Shown: piece by piece, positions 8,561 through 21,541 of the stretch
Position numbering within the stretch: position 1 is the first letter of the stretch
Layout of the letters: the number at the start of each line of letters is the position of its first letter
Source of the DNA: Ceriagrion tenellum
Taxonomy: Eukaryota; Arthropoda; Insecta; Odonata; Coenagrionidae
Direction: 5' to 3'
DNA length: 64,000 nucleotides
Assembly: GCA_963169105.1 (NCBI GenBank)
Contig: OY720643.1
Coordinates: 25,516,373-25,580,372 of the forward strand
Position numbers and translations under genes: made by a program
Notes under the pieces: model-generated
What the model was told of the DNA's origin: nothing
The model's database searches: none
Seen by the model: only the letters and a program-made list of their open reading frames with translations

Positions 8561-11500
8561 TATAAATATTTATGGGCTTTTGGAAATTAAAAAACGGTAG
8601 AAAATTTGGACACTTATCGTGAAAATGAAATAGCGACGTAAAGTGCGTTCGCGAATAGAACAGCGAGGTGAAGACTCAATGTGTCCTCAATTTATTTACT
8701 GATGACAAATGTCACAGGGACATAATCCGATACTTAAAGCCGTTTTTTATAGTGCTATAGGCTTAGTTTAGTACACGATATACCTCTTAACATTCATCTA
8801 CCATCCATGCTTCCAGTTTTTCCGGCCAGCTGCGTGGGTCAGTTTTCATCAACCTTCCTATTACGTTTTTTCACCACGGAGTACAAAAACATTCCAGAAA
8901 TGAGTAAAAATGCGCGCCTAGATAAAACGACTGAGACCCGACTAAAAAACCTTCAACGACCATCAACGCACTATAGATAATTGCACGCCAATTCAAATTC
9001 GACGCAGTACATCGCCAATTTATTCCGGTAATACATCAAGGATTTCTCCACAAATTGTTACAAATTAATACTGCTATTTCTGACAAGAAACTCACACCCA
9101 ACCTACAGATCGATGCTGATTTTGCGTTGAATATTTCTATAAACCGTCTTATATAAAAATGTTCTCCAAAAATAAGACGGGTCAGGTCATTCAGCAAAAG
9201 ACTGACGAATAACACTAAGTAGGAGAACTTCGAACATTAGCCATTTAGTCAGTTAATTTAGCACTAATTTCATCCTCAAATTCTTTCCTGGGAACACCGT
9301 CGGCAGGCCAGTGGGCGTCCATGCTAAGCCTACGCTAACGTCGATTTCACGTTAATTTTATTCACCCACCGGCCTTAAAAAACCATGAGACGGGGGAATT
9401 GCGTAAAAAAACATAAAATATCTCATAAAAGTAAGCGGATTCCGGAAAAAATTAAACTTCCAAAGGCATAATATCATTGGAATGGCCCATAATAACACGA
9501 GCGTCTTTGGAATGTGGTGAGACGGAGTCTGCAAGCTAGTTCAGCATGGCGAAGAACTCAAGAAACAGAAACTCATTTTGAATCACAAGCATGCTGCTAT
9601 GGAGTCCGCGTTCCGGCCGTATATGATATGTAACAGCATGCTGCTACAGTCGGACATAACATTTCCGCTTCGCCGCGGGATGCAATAACAAGACGGCGTT
9701 ACCGAGTCCGTATAATGGTGCACCATTTGGATGATCCCGTTTTGAAGTACACGGCGATACGGACAAGATTAGCAATTGGCCAGAAGGCGTGGCGCGTCTC
9801 GGTACATGCTGCAAGGGTTTACCTCTGCGGCACCGGTCAGAGAATGCCACCCTTACTTCAAGATAACGAATCCCATGAAACGCAACGGGTACTACCAGCT
9901 GAGATTAAGCCAAGATCGACCAGTGATTGTTATGGTTCGAATGAATAATGGGGACGACAATGACTGAGAAGTAAAAATATTAATGCCTGCACTTAAACAT
10001 GCAAGTTTCTCGACTGACATTATCGCTGTAGAGTCACTCCTAAGATCATTTGGACAGCAGCCCTCTAATCAGTCCCGTCCCCAGCTAACACCTCTCTAAG
10101 TCCCAAGGGTGACCTTAGCGTTTTATGATAACTAGCCCAAGTCGCCATTATCTGACATAAGAATTATTTAGAAGAAATATTACCTATATGCACATATACA
10201 AACTGTGCCGATATTTCCAAATGGCTAGAAATATTTTGCAGTCTCTATCAGGCTCTGGTACGTCTATAGCGTAACTATGTATTGATAGTTATAAAAATAC
10301 AGGTTAGAATTTTATCGCTCGTATGCAGAATGAAAATATATTTCCAGCAAAAATTACGCATAAGCACTCCAACCATCAAAATCAATGATAATTGGGAGAG
10401 ATTGACAATTGAAAAATACCACATTATGGAAAACTGCTGGTCCTGCATGAAAGATAATTTTTTGAAACATAAATACCACTAAACCATTAATTTAAGGTCA
10501 TTACCAAATCTCGGATCTATAACAGCACGTAACGAAGTTTATGTCAAGCACTACGTAACTGCAAAAACCTCCCAAACACCTCAATAAACAAGGCCTGAGG
10601 ACTACGATATAGGTGTCGCTGAAAAAACGTATACTGCGTTGAAAACACAGACAACCCTTATCGCTCGTTCGAAAAAAGAACATAACAAACTTGAAATTTT
10701 CCAAATAGGAATGATAAGGCAAAGAAAGTAGGGTCATAAACATTAATTTCACCCCATAAATGTTAATTAAATTTTCAAGAATAGGCGCTGATAGTGGGAA
10801 ATAATTGAATCAATGCTAACGATGATTCCCATGAGATAAATAAATATGGGAAAACACGTATAAACTCTCCATCATTTTCCTGCGCGGAGAAAATTCCCTT
10901 AAATTGGAGCGTTAAAGCGAAACTGGTGATGTAAACACCATAAACGGAAAATGAACGGAGATCTTCAACGAAGATCATTAAACGAAAGTCATCAAAAGAA
11001 CGGTATCCACGGCCGACGGGGCAATCGCATTGGCATTAAATGCTGAATTACCTGCTTGCTATGAGTCATCACCGGAGGATTTATTGTAGGATAGAGGAAT
11101 CGTAGCCCGAACACACACAGTGACTAAATACCTCGCGCATTCCAGCGGAGCGGTCAGAATATCCGAGTCGTAAGACCAGATACGCTAAAAGTAATAACGA
11201 AGAAACAGGACTAAAAAGACCTCGGAATCGCTATCCAAAGCATCTCCTAGATTCGAACACGACGAATTACTATACTCCAGAAAAATGAGTTGTTTTTCCT
11301 GCAGATGGAAATAGATTATCGTATCTCCGAGCCAATAGGGGCGCCTAAAATTCATTTCTCAGTATCTCAACGAAACCTTCAAGGCATAACACATATCGCC
11401 CGTCAAAAAATCATGTTAACGGTGAATTATAGAGGTCATAAAAAAGGAATGCCTGAGGAATGGGGTTAATTCCTGCTTTTCCTTGCCTTCCACGAATTTG

Positions 11501-11832
11501 AAGTTTCTGTTTCACAAATGCAAGAAAAACGATCCCGAGCACAAAAAACCTCAACGATGTATCTTGTCTAAGTCTTTCAAAACCACGATTCCATGTCTAT
11601 ATTTTCCAAAACCGTGACTTCAAGCCTAGGTTATGGAAAACCAAGATATGAAATAATGGCAGTTCCCCCAAAATTCTACATATTTTCTTTAGTTCTCGCA
11701 AGATAAAATTTTTAACTTGTTTCTACACTAACTTTTACGAGAACTAAACCACAGATTACGAAAGACACAATTAGAACAAAAATTTCTGATACTAGGCAAG
11801 GAGGATCCATTTTGTAGTGGCAATAAGAGAAG
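8561..11832. other. Unrecognised sequence, 3.3 kb
   Basis: No recognised gene or repeat. Frames of up to 83 codons at 9644-9967, 10501-10752 and 10775-10978 have no family resemblance I can name. A short direct repeat, agcatgctgcta, occurs at about 9590 and 9637. Confidence 0.3.
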
Positions 11833-12150
11833 TCTACATCAAAATCTACATACTACCGCGAGCCGCCGCATAGGCGTGTGGCAGGGGAAGGTAGGTCACC
11901 GGCCGTGTAAAGATGTAAGTTTTTGGGAGGTGTAATGGTGACATGTATTATGGGAGTGTATTTAGAGGAGCTCAGTTTTTCTTGTGGTCGCTTATTGTGC
12001 GCGGAAAGAGTGAGTTTTTGTACCTATCTGTTCGGCAGTGTATCTCCCTTATTTTATCGAATCTGTCACGCCTAGAAATGTAGTGAGGTGTCATGATAAT
12101 ATTCTCTCTGTCGCTCTCGAACACTATTAGGACTAATCATCGTCATTGTA
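11833..12150 (-). mobile_element. Family A non-LTR retrotransposon, diverged 3' end
   Basis: Begins with TCTACAT-type tail units and the family A 3' hairpin in diverged form (ctaccgcgagccgccgcata ... gcgtgtggcagggg). It is followed by UTR and the last coding block (tgtgcgcggaaagagtgag matches the ggtacgcggaaaaaatgac block of other copies). Divergence is much greater than in the 0.3, 6.3 and 21.5 kb copies, so this is an older insertion or another subfamily. Confidence 0.6.
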
Positions 12151-13006
12151 CAGTTAAGAAGTCAAATACACACTGACCTATCTCAGGAATCATTGATGGT
12201 ACTGAAAATTATTTTTAAATTCCGTCTCAAGCTCTACATGTTCATTGAGAAATAAAAAACTAACCCAACAGAACGTGGAAAATACTGAAAATGTGCGGTG
12301 GTTGTTGTCTAAGGTAAATTGCCAAAGGAAACTTATAAGCTGTAGTGTATTACACACCTTTAAATTCAAAGAGAGTTTTGAGTGCGTGATTCCACCAAAA
12401 ATGCGTTCGTGTAAGGAAAATACACCGTAGGAAATTGAATTCACACAATTGAATTCACAAAAGAACGAAAAAATAACAATCCACACAGCTTATTTCTACC
12501 CAATATACGGACGACTCGTCTCAGTTAATTAAACCTCCTCTTACGGGTAATTTATCTCGAGTTGGTTTCCTCTGCGTGGTATGCAGAATATTATTATATT
12601 TTATCTGGAAGAATAATGTCTATCCTACATACTTAATAGCAATTTGATAAAAGCTATCAAAAAATGGCTGAAATGACAGTAAAATTACGAAAATTCTAGA
12701 AACAAAAATACGAACTCGAACCATACTTCAATAAGGGAATTTTACGCAAGATATCCCGAAAAAAAGATGGATTATTTCAATATTATTATCGGAGGGTGAA
12801 TGGGTTTATAAATTTCAAATTCATACGCTGTATGTGCAAAAAACGAACCAGGGAACAGAATCCTTAAGCATTACCATGACCCCCGACGTAGGTAGTCAGT
12901 GACAGAACGAATAACGAGGTATGCCAACAACTACAATCGTAAGACTTAATAGTTAGAGAAGACAGTGAGACTTTTACGGTGAGTGAAGACACAAGGAACA
13001 GGTTAA
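12151..13006. other. Unrecognised AT-rich sequence
   Basis: No recognised gene or repeat. Overlapping opposite-strand frames at 12190-12486 and 12245-12430 have no motifs. The last four bases (13003-13006, TTAA) are the target site of the adjacent MITE. Confidence 0.3.
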
Positions 13007-13554
13007 GGTAGTTTGAGCGAAATATCATTTTAATTAGAAATCAATGAATTTCGACTTATTTTAAAGAAAAATATCTCATAATGACACCAAAAATTCAACA
13101 CCTTACCACAATACTTTCGGAGATATTTGCCAAAAAATACCAGCCATTTTACATGGGAAATGGTACGTGTATGCACTCCAGAGATACATTACTTACAAAT
13201 GAGGAATTTCTAACACTTAGACGTCGTAAAATAACCAACAGCGTGTAGTTTGCATGTTTTCTCAACTATTTTTGAAAATTAATCATATTTTCTCCGCAGT
13301 AGGTTCTTGGGTATCACAAAAAACCTTCCGTTTTCAAGGAGTTTCAAACGCACCGCGCGAAAAAAATTAGTCAAGTTAAAGACTTATTTTGATATTTTCA
13401 TTTAATTACTTACAATTTCTGTCATATAAAACTATATTATTGCACCATTAATAATGCAATATATAACTGATATGTCTCACAGCTGGTGAAATTAAAACGT
13501 ACGATTCGAATATGGTCTCTATTATAACTAGGGAACTACCTCGCTCGGACTACC
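13007..13554. mobile_element. TTAA-flanked MITE, copy 2 (548 bp)
   Basis: Same element and orientation as copy 1. Left end GGTAGTTTGAGCGA after TTAA (13003-13006), right end TCGCTCGGACTACC before TTCA, a decayed TTAA. Shared internal landmarks include CCAGCCATTTTACATGGGAA and the CTATTTTTGAAAATTAATCA block. No coding capacity. Confidence 0.85.
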
Positions 13555-13599
13555 TTCAATTTTAATTGACTCCTTTTAAAACGTAATACCACGAAGAGA

Positions 13600-14250
13600 A
13601 GCGAGGTAAAATGAAACACACCACCATCCGACACCTCTAAGAATCGTCCGGGAATACATCTCGGCAAAATTCAGTGCTTTCTTCCCCCAGTCACACCAGA
13701 CTAAAGGAAAACGTTTTCGCACGAATCGCTCCCAGCCAGGGTTGCAATCGAAGCATCGAATCTTTCCGAATCGTCTCGTCCGGACATCTTGCGAGACAAA
13801 TAATAAACACGAACCAGAACGACCTCCCCCCTCCCTCCCCCCCCCCCACGCAGAATTCGCCTTTCCTCGGCACTTTTTTCCGCCCCCTTGTCGGGAGGGG
13901 AACTTCTGGCTGGGGCTAACTCCACCCCGTAGACGCGCGACATCTAACCAAACGATCTCTGGGCCGTTTCGTCGGCTTTAAAAGCTCCGAGGCGACCAGC
14001 GCGTCGCGGTGTGGCCGGGCCCCACACGAACCCTTCGCCGGAGAGAAACGAAGCAGCTGTTACGCAAACAAATCGCACACCCCCCCTCCCCAAGGTGGAA
14101 CAAACCAAACGTTTCACGCGAGCAAGGGACCATTCGACCGCGAAGGCTGGGGATATCCCGACGCCTCACACGCCACCCACTTTTCCACACGGACGAAGTT
14201 GTTTATTTCCCTCGAACCGCGTGCCCCGGGGTGAGATCTTAAATTGAAAT
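13600..14250. other. CpG-rich block, possible promoter or exon region
   Basis: GC- and CpG-rich with a C-run (about 13835-13850), open in several frames on both strands (13674-14247). No domain or start context lets me choose a frame. Bases 14000-14040 (gcgtcgcggtgtggccgggc) are the densest CpG part. A promoter or 5' exon of an unannotated host gene is possible; nothing more can be supported. Confidence 0.3.
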
Positions 14251-15294
14251 TACAAAAAAAAAACGGAGTGAACATGTCAACTCAAGCAATCGCACTCGAA
14301 TTAGGAAGGTGCTATTCCGTAAGCGATAGGAATCGCGTGATGGGTGTCGGAAAGGAGGCACCTCCCCGGAAAGATGAGTAGCTTCTTCATGTTTATTGAG
14401 CACTTTTTCGATTGGAATATCTACTCACAATATCTGATCCCTACGTCCGAGAATCACACGCCGATGCGTAACCATTTCTCAACTTATCCCCATTTCCATG
14501 GCTGCTGTACGTACACCCCTCTGTTATACGTCTTTGCGGTTGCTGGTTGGGTTAGTATAAAGATAAACGTATGGAATTTAGCCAGGCATTAGTAAAGTAA
14601 GGAGTTATCTATTCTAACACGGTTTAAATTACGAGAAAATCAAATCGAAATAAGGAAAACCTAAAAGATTCATCAACTACATAGTAAATAATCACATCCT
14701 ATTCAGAATGTTTCATCATGATTTAATTCCGATGTCCAAGGATGCTGAAACCGACAACTCTCGTTTTTCCACGGGCGGAAACAAAAAAACCCAGTCGGTA
14801 ACCATTTCATCGGGAGGAATCGTCGAGGTGACATTACGTTTTGTACGTGAAAAATTACCCTAGGTGTAAAAAACATTACTGCGCTTCGTACCTATTCTTC
14901 TTATACATTTTAGTTCTCACATTAAGCAGGAGAAACACGGATAAAAATGCGCGTTTAGCCTTCCCTGGAACAACTTACGAGTAACATGTGCGAGTATCCG
15001 AAGTCGATTTGCTAATCTTAGCACTTAGGAAGTAACAAGAGTTCTAGTGATACGTAACTTAATTAACTGATTCATCGGACAAGTTGAGGCGAAAGTTAGA
15101 GAAGAGCAAGCATCCGCAGGCCGAATGAGAATTAACTTCCGATCCTGGAAGCAATGTTTCGAAATTCTCCGAGCCGGTTCAAAGCCTTCGGAGAACGTAA
15201 AATTGCAGAATAATCCCGTTTGAGTTTCGCCATATTTTTCCTCCCTCTCTCTCTCTAGAGAGAGAGAGAGCAAAACACTCCTGCGGGGATTTCG
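14251..15294. other. Unrecognised; short palindromic CT/GA microsatellite at 15240-15270
   Basis: No gene recognised. At 15240-15270 a (CT)n run passes directly into (AG)n, making a perfect small palindrome around TCTAGA. Confidence 0.35.
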
Positions 15295-15960
15295 TCAAAT
15301 CCTTTCCACCCCACACCCTTCCCGCTCCGAGAGATAGATCTCATTCTCGACATTCAACATCCAGAGCCTGTCCCTCAACCGTTCTTCATTCACGCGAAAG
15401 CTTCTCCAAATTGAACCGCTCTTCAGGGGAGAGAAATCTTCAGCGCGGGGATCGACTGGGGCAGCAGCCTCCCGCGAGAAGGGCTCATACAAAATGGGTC
15501 GTGGAGGCGACAAAGCCTTTGAAGTGTCCTCGCTCCGTCTCTCCTCACCATCTGACCGCGACACATCCCTCTTCAAGCGAGGAACTCACTTAACGAAGAA
15601 AAGAGACAACGGAAGCCGTCGCGTCGCCCGGCTCAGAAACGCAACACGCTCGGGCACGTATTCCGGGGAAAGAATAACCCATTTCACGCGAGACGTGCGA
15701 GTATAAACTACGAGGCTTTCCGGAAAATATTCCAAGAATCCACTCGGTCGGAGAGATTGCCTCCTCCCCTGTCTGTTAAGACAAACTTCCTCGAGATGAA
15801 CGTAAACAAATACGCGATGCCGAAAGCTGTGGGGGTCAAGAGAAGGGTTATCGCGTGAAGTGAGAGAGCTGGGGACTTGTGGGGGGGTCAGTGAGTCGCT
15901 TTGGGGTCCTTCCCCTCGTAACATCCAAGCATCTAAATCGGGGATTCCGGGGACCAAAGC
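15295..15960. other. CpG-rich block with overlapping frames on both strands
   Basis: Frames of 93 and 123 codons on the minus strand (15295-15576 and 15586-15957) overlap plus-strand frames at 15411-15706. None has a recognisable motif. Like the blocks at 13.6 and 17.7 kb, it stands out by CpG content and could mark a regulatory region. Confidence 0.3.
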
Positions 15961-16039
15961 TGGGAAAACAACTCGCGAAGGAAAATATACTAGCGAAAAC
16001 TTAAAAAGAGTGATCTAGGCATGGCAGGACACAGCGGAA

Positions 16040-16690
16040 TTGAAAAGTTTTTGAAGTTCCGCTATCTTCACATTGCATCTGCAAGAAACGGCCCAAAAAC
16101 TTTGGTTATAATTTAGATGATCTTTCAAGTAAGTTTCAAGCCGATGTATATTCCGATGTAGATTTTAAAAAGTTTTCACAAAATTCGATTTCCTATTACA
16201 GATACGATTATGATCATAAAATTAGGCTAAAAGTCAGCAGAACGAGCAGATTTCAAATAGCAATATCCCCGCGAACGATGAGAGACCATAATCGCTTCTG
16301 TTGACATTCGTGAAGTTGTATTTTTAGCCAGCAAGGTGGCTAGAGAAGCGTATTATTCGATTATCTCTGGAACGATTTCGTCTTATTTCGCGGACAAGTA
16401 CCAACGTCAGGTCTCATATGCTTCCAGTCAAATTTTGTATGCTTCCCGTACCTGTTCATTTCATGTAGTTGCATTTACATTAATCCTCATAATTTTTAAA
16501 ACATTGATAGTATTAAGATTAGAATATGCTGGTGAAAATTCACCTCCTCGGAGATATTTACGGGGTTTTTTAAGCCAACGCATTATTATTGTTAGTTACC
16601 ATATCACTTAAGGGTATAGGGAGTGCATCTAAGTTAAAACTCACCCTCTGCCACACATGCTTGAGTTTGCTAGCAGGGCACCGTGGGAAT
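16040..16690 (+). pseudogene. Family A non-LTR retrotransposon, diverged 3' end
   Basis: Plus-strand frame around 16190-16305 reads YRYDYDHKIRLKVSRTSRFQ then AISPRTMRDHNRFC. This is equivalent to the terminal coding block FPRTIRDHNSC of the 6.3-kb copy. The 3' end at about 16645-16690 retains the terminal hairpin halves (ccctctgccacacatgct and gctagcagggcaccgt). The intervening UTR is not similar to the other copies, implying an older or different subfamily. Confidence 0.65.
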
Positions 16691-17689
16691 GTAACGCGCC
16701 TTACTCGCGTATTAGAGTAAACAGTACGAACTAGAGCAACGCAATGCAGAGCTCATCGGGGATTTCGAGCCGGGCATGAGTCCGGTCGCCGTCGCCGAGT
16801 TCCCAAACATCAACAAGGAATTCCGGGCGAGAGACGCCTCTCCGCAACCCAGTTCTTTGTACGCCACAGCTCTCCTAATCGTCAAAGTCAACAAGGGCTT
16901 GGCGACTCGGGACAATGACGAGATATCCTCACGGGAAGAATCGATGGAGAGCAAAAATTAATGGCAGGGAAATCCTAAAGGTAAAATTCATCAAGAATTT
17001 TCCTATTCCCAGCTAATTAGTTTTCAAGTTTTCGTGTCTGAAGTGTTTGAAACTCTTCTCTTACCTTTACACCGTTTCATTATATCATGAGATAATCGCA
17101 TTCGGTAATAATGCTTCAAATGTTCAAATTTCTATCTGAAAAATCGAGCCTCAGGCTCCTACGAGTAACCTCAGGCTGACGATCTGACCGGCCCTGGATC
17201 GTAAATTCCTTAGCTGCAACGGTTTTTCACAAGGAAATTACATTTCGTCACCTAAATCCAACGGTTAAATACCTCCATGTTTTCAAGAACTCTTAAGGTT
17301 CATCTTAAACAGATAGTAAACACACACTGAAATAGGACCCCTTTGACACACAAATACCTGGCGAATGAACAAGTTGGGTCAAATAAATACTATCATCAAC
17401 CCATAAGAACGCCAAGAGGGGGACGTGGAACCATGCAATGGACGATGAAAAGCCAATCCGCAGGGAATTAGACCTCAAGATGTTTGAAGGCAAAGGCCTA
17501 ACACCGCCGTCACTTGAGGCAAGCAACCGTTGTATCAACCATTCGCAGAAGCGTCAACAAGTTTCGTCACCACCTCGTTCCACTCCACAGTCAAGTGCGA
17601 ATACATATCTTAGCAATGATAGCGTAGTATATAAACACACATGACGGTCCGGAGTCACGCACGTTTTCCTCGCAGGCAGGGAAGCAATC
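16691..17689. other. Unrecognised sequence
   Basis: Short frames at 16712-16961 and 17305-17644 overlap on opposite strands and lack motifs. No repeat family recognised. Confidence 0.3.
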
Positions 17690-19260
17690 GTGGGGGGGTT
17701 AGTCATCAGTTCAACTTACCACAGAGATGATGAGGGTAGTGGGAGATATCCTTCCCTATCCCAGTCGGCGGGCGTCGGGCTGGCCAATGCGGGCAGGGTT
17801 AGCGACGCCTCCCGGGGGTCAGACGACGCTCCTGCGGGGAGATATCCCAATGCCGCCGCCAGTCGCTCGCTGGGGGGGTGCGATTCAACCGATCCGTCCC
17901 CGGGTGATGAAGGAGCGAGGCAGGAGTGAATAAGAAAACGCTGGATGTATTTCCACTTCCCGCAAGGAACGAAGGGGTTGAAAACCGTAAGAAAGTACTC
18001 CCTGATGACAGCTACACCCCTCTACATCACTCGTAAAAAGCTTGCCGATAAAAAGTGGATGGCTTCGCAATTTGGCGATGGCAGTAGGAGTAGAATTATC
18101 TCAAGCAGAAGACGGATGTGGGAGGAACACAAAGACAGATGATCACGTTTAAAAATAATACGGCAATAAAAAAATCCAAAGCGAAGAAGCACTATAAAGT
18201 CGCACAGATTCACACACAGAACGCACTCACAAACACTCGCACACCGTTATATCCCTCAAGAAACCGGTGCGAAGAAGCCACATCACTAAGGAGCGTTGAC
18301 GAACGTGTAAGACGGCAAGCCGTGCATGCCCACTGCAGCCGGAGCAGCCTTGAAGAAACGAACTGGGGGCCAAAACTAAAGTCGCCTTCCAGGCTCGTGG
18401 CGTTGATTATAATGACAAGCAAAAAAAACACTGCCGAGAAGAGATAGGATGGAAGGTGTTGTGTGAAGCAAGGGGAAAGGGGTGGAACACTTCGACTATA
18501 TTTCCCCTGAGATGGGAAGCAAAGGCAGAGGATGTGAGGAGCGTGTGAGAGAGGGAAGATGATTCTCTTGGATAGAATAGAGGCGAGGGGCTCTCCTCCC
18601 TTCTTCTTCAGGATCGGGGTTATGAGGTGGGGTTTCTCTTAACAGGGGGTCGCGTCACGTGGTCCCAGAAGGCACGGGAGGTTTCGTGTTTTTTGGGGGA
18701 GCGGAAAAATAAGGAAAATATAAGGGTCAAGGGAGAGGAAAGAAGTCAGGGTATTCCCAAGAAGGCGGCAGACGGTTTCCTTCTTCCTCACGTCCAGGGC
18801 AACATTAGAGCACTCCCAGTTTCCACGGAAGAAACAACAAAATAAAACAATACGACACACGAGGTACGATTTATGAGAGGGGATTGTTCGAGGGAATAAG
18901 TCGCGGTGGACACTCGGGAGACCTCTCTCTGTTCGGTGCAGGAAGGTCTAAGTCCGCTGTCCGGTTCCTGACAACCGCGCTAATCCCTCACCAACAAGTC
19001 CTCGCGTACCACCTCACCAGACCGCTGTCTCTCGTCGACTAAACTCGGTGGGGCACTTCAAGAGCCCGAAGCCGACTCTCGCGCAACCTCCCCTCATTTC
19101 GCTGTCGTTCCTCCCTCCCCTTCGATGAAAAGGAGACCCCCACCCCTCCTATTCCTCCCCGAGGGCAACAGGGCTGAAGAGGAGAGATGAGGGGAGGTAG
19201 GTAGGGGAGGCACGTACCCCTCCGTTCCCTTAGCCCTCCGCGCATGCGCACTTCAGAGGA
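17690..19260. other. GC-rich, partly purine-rich region without a recognised gene
   Basis: CpG-rich at 17740-17930 and 18900-19250, strongly purine-biased on the plus strand at 18440-18780. Several frames of 60-109 codons are open on both strands (for example 18118-18447) without any recognised domain. Base composition is the only signal. Confidence 0.3.
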
Positions 19261-21156
19261 ACCTAGAGCGGAAAACGAAAATAGACCGACCCGTGAAGAT
19301 GAGTTCGACTTCGGGGTGCGTTCATCTCGGTCTGTGGGAGATCCTTTCCTCTTTCCCTCTCATTCTTTCTCTCTTTTGAGAGGTGAAATAAAAAAAATGA
19401 AGTGAGATGCCGCGGAGTGAGAGACTGCAGTTCGCTCTCGGCCGCCCAACGGAACCAACACAGTCTCAACTCAGAAAAAGAAAACTTGTTTCTTCGGCTC
19501 CTGCGTGTTATTCATGGACGCGCTGCAGTTCGCCATTTGGACTCGGTAAGCTGGCTCGAGGAGTTGAGGGGCATGACCCGAAGGGAAATGAAAAGATACA
19601 AAGTGAGATATTGAAGAGACGCGGAAGTTGAAAAGCGGGTCACATGATTGAAATTCCTTACATTGACCCTAAAGGAATTGATCATCCGACTCAAGACTCG
19701 CCTACAGCGAGTTAAGTGACGAAAAATGCCTGAGTAATGCGGCATTGGCGTGTCTATCGGAGCTTTCCACTACAGGCAATGAAGTCAGCGTAGATCAGAA
19801 CATGGCGCACATAAGCGCTAGCATCCTACGCTAAATTAACTATGTGCTCCAACCAAAAATGTGATAACCTGGCTGTAACTAGGTTTTTTTGTAGGCGTGC
19901 AAGAGTCATGGGCTATGCGTGTAGTTATGATATCCGTTCAAAATGAGTGATTTAAAAGGTAAGACTTACCTTAGGGGATTAGACAATATAAAAATATCCA
20001 TGTTTGACGCTTTTACAGAAACATAAACAACTATCGCGCATAAACAACTATCATGCATGCGATTTCCGAAGTTCTTATGTTTTTTTCCAGCGCGCAGCTC
20101 TCCTTCAAGCGCTACCTCTTCCGCAGGGTCGGCAACTAATGGAAGACAAGTGTGCCCTTATGTTGTACAGTGATTAGCTCACTAGAGCAAATAGAAATTT
20201 TCGCACATATTCATAGAGTTTTTCCTTAATTATCTGAACAAGTTTACATTATAGATAAAGGAATTTAATGGATGCCGTACTGAAGCGCCAATGTAGAGCC
20301 TGTTTTTTCACGGAAAAAGAAACACCATAAATAGATATCGTGCGAAAGTTTCTATAAAGTTGATGAATCATGAAGTTCTTTTATGCAACCTATTTTTGCA
20401 TGTCAATTTTATATAAAATACCATCATGGTATTGTGACAAAACTAACGCGCCACTAGAAGCGCAGATTTCGTCGTAATAGCTGCGTGACTGATCCATTCA
20501 ACATGGGCAATTGAGCATTTTATTGGCTCCATAATTTCTCTGGACTATCGCACAGATTAGCCTCATACTTCTCTTCCCAATATTTTCTCTCATTTATAGT
20601 TATCGGCAGTACACTGGGACGACTAAGGAGCTATAGCAACCTCAAGAATCAAAGCTGTAGCAAGTAAACGAGATTAAATTAAGAAAGAGTATAACAAATT
20701 AAAACGTGCATTTCATAATAATCAGAAATACGACGATTCATGCGTCATCAACGCCGCAGTGCTTTGTCTTTTCACAAAAGCGAGCTTCTCTTAAGTTACG
20801 AGAATAATTTTGGTTCACCACAGAACTGACGATAAAGTGAGACGAGTTCGAACCGGGTCTTTATAATAACAACAAGAATACAAAGGTTAATAGTTACCTC
20901 AAAACTGACAAACAGTATATGAGTTCGGAGAATCCAACTCTATTTCTAATACACTGTTCCATTTCATCAAGCTTGTACAACAAGTCGCTTTGTGCAACGC
21001 GTCTTCGAAAACGGCATTGGATTGAAAGCAGTCTAAATTATCAATTCATTCAATTCGCCATTCAAATATGATAAGTACGCTAATTATGATTTTTTGATGT
21101 ATTTTTGATTAACATTTGGGTTAATCCTTTAAATTTTTAATTAAATAACAGGGTTA
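19261..21156. other. Unrecognised sequence
   Basis: No recognised gene or repeat family. A small palindrome, ATACCATCATGGTAT, lies at about 20420. The end (about 21115-21152) is T-rich and closes with AAATAACAG, a possible 3' splice site for the frame that follows. Confidence 0.3.
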
Positions 21157-21489
21157 ATGATGGCGAATGTGGGAGGAGGGAGCGGTAAGGCGAAGCGCTG
21201 GTGGAGGACTTCTGACCACAACAGTGATTTTGATTTTAATATTTTAAATTTGACTAACGGTAAACGTGAATTTGACACTGTGGAACAACAGGAAATTTTT
21301 CAATGCTACCACGACCCTGAGGTCACTCTAATCAATGAATATTTGTACCCTGCCTCCTCCCCTATCCTTGACGCCGTCATTTCCTCCGCTCCGCCCCACA
21401 CCCATTCAAGGTCCTCCACTAGCGCTTCGCCCTACCGCTCCCCCCTCCCACATTCGCCATCGTTCCGAACAGTGAACCCCACCCCCTAA
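21157..21489 (+). CDS. Hypothetical open frame (110 codons) behind a splice-acceptor-like site
   Basis: The frame starts ATGATGGCGAATGTGG and ends at TAA (21487-21489). The first two thirds have a balanced composition (for example NILNLTNGKREFDTVEQQEI). The last third is rich in Ser, Pro and His. Just upstream is a T-rich stretch ending in AAATAACAG, which would suit an intron boundary. The family A element at 21542 begins about 50 bp downstream. It could be a real short exon, an ORF1 piece of a mobile element, or chance. I do not recognise the protein. Confidence 0.25.
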   Translation: MMANVGGGSGKAKRWWRTSDHNSDFDFNILNLTNGKREFDTVEQQEIFQCYHDPEVTLINEYLYPASSPILDAVISSAPPHTHSRSSTSASPYRSPLPHSPSFRTVNPTP

Positions 21490-21541
21490 CCCAAGCACCA
21501 CCTCCCATTCCTCCATTTTTTAGTCATATGACGCGGCGTTG

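Noticed and set aside
13674..14247. Multiple overlapping open frames as genes
   Set aside because: GC-rich sequence keeps frames open on both strands; no domain, start context or splice structure favours any of them.
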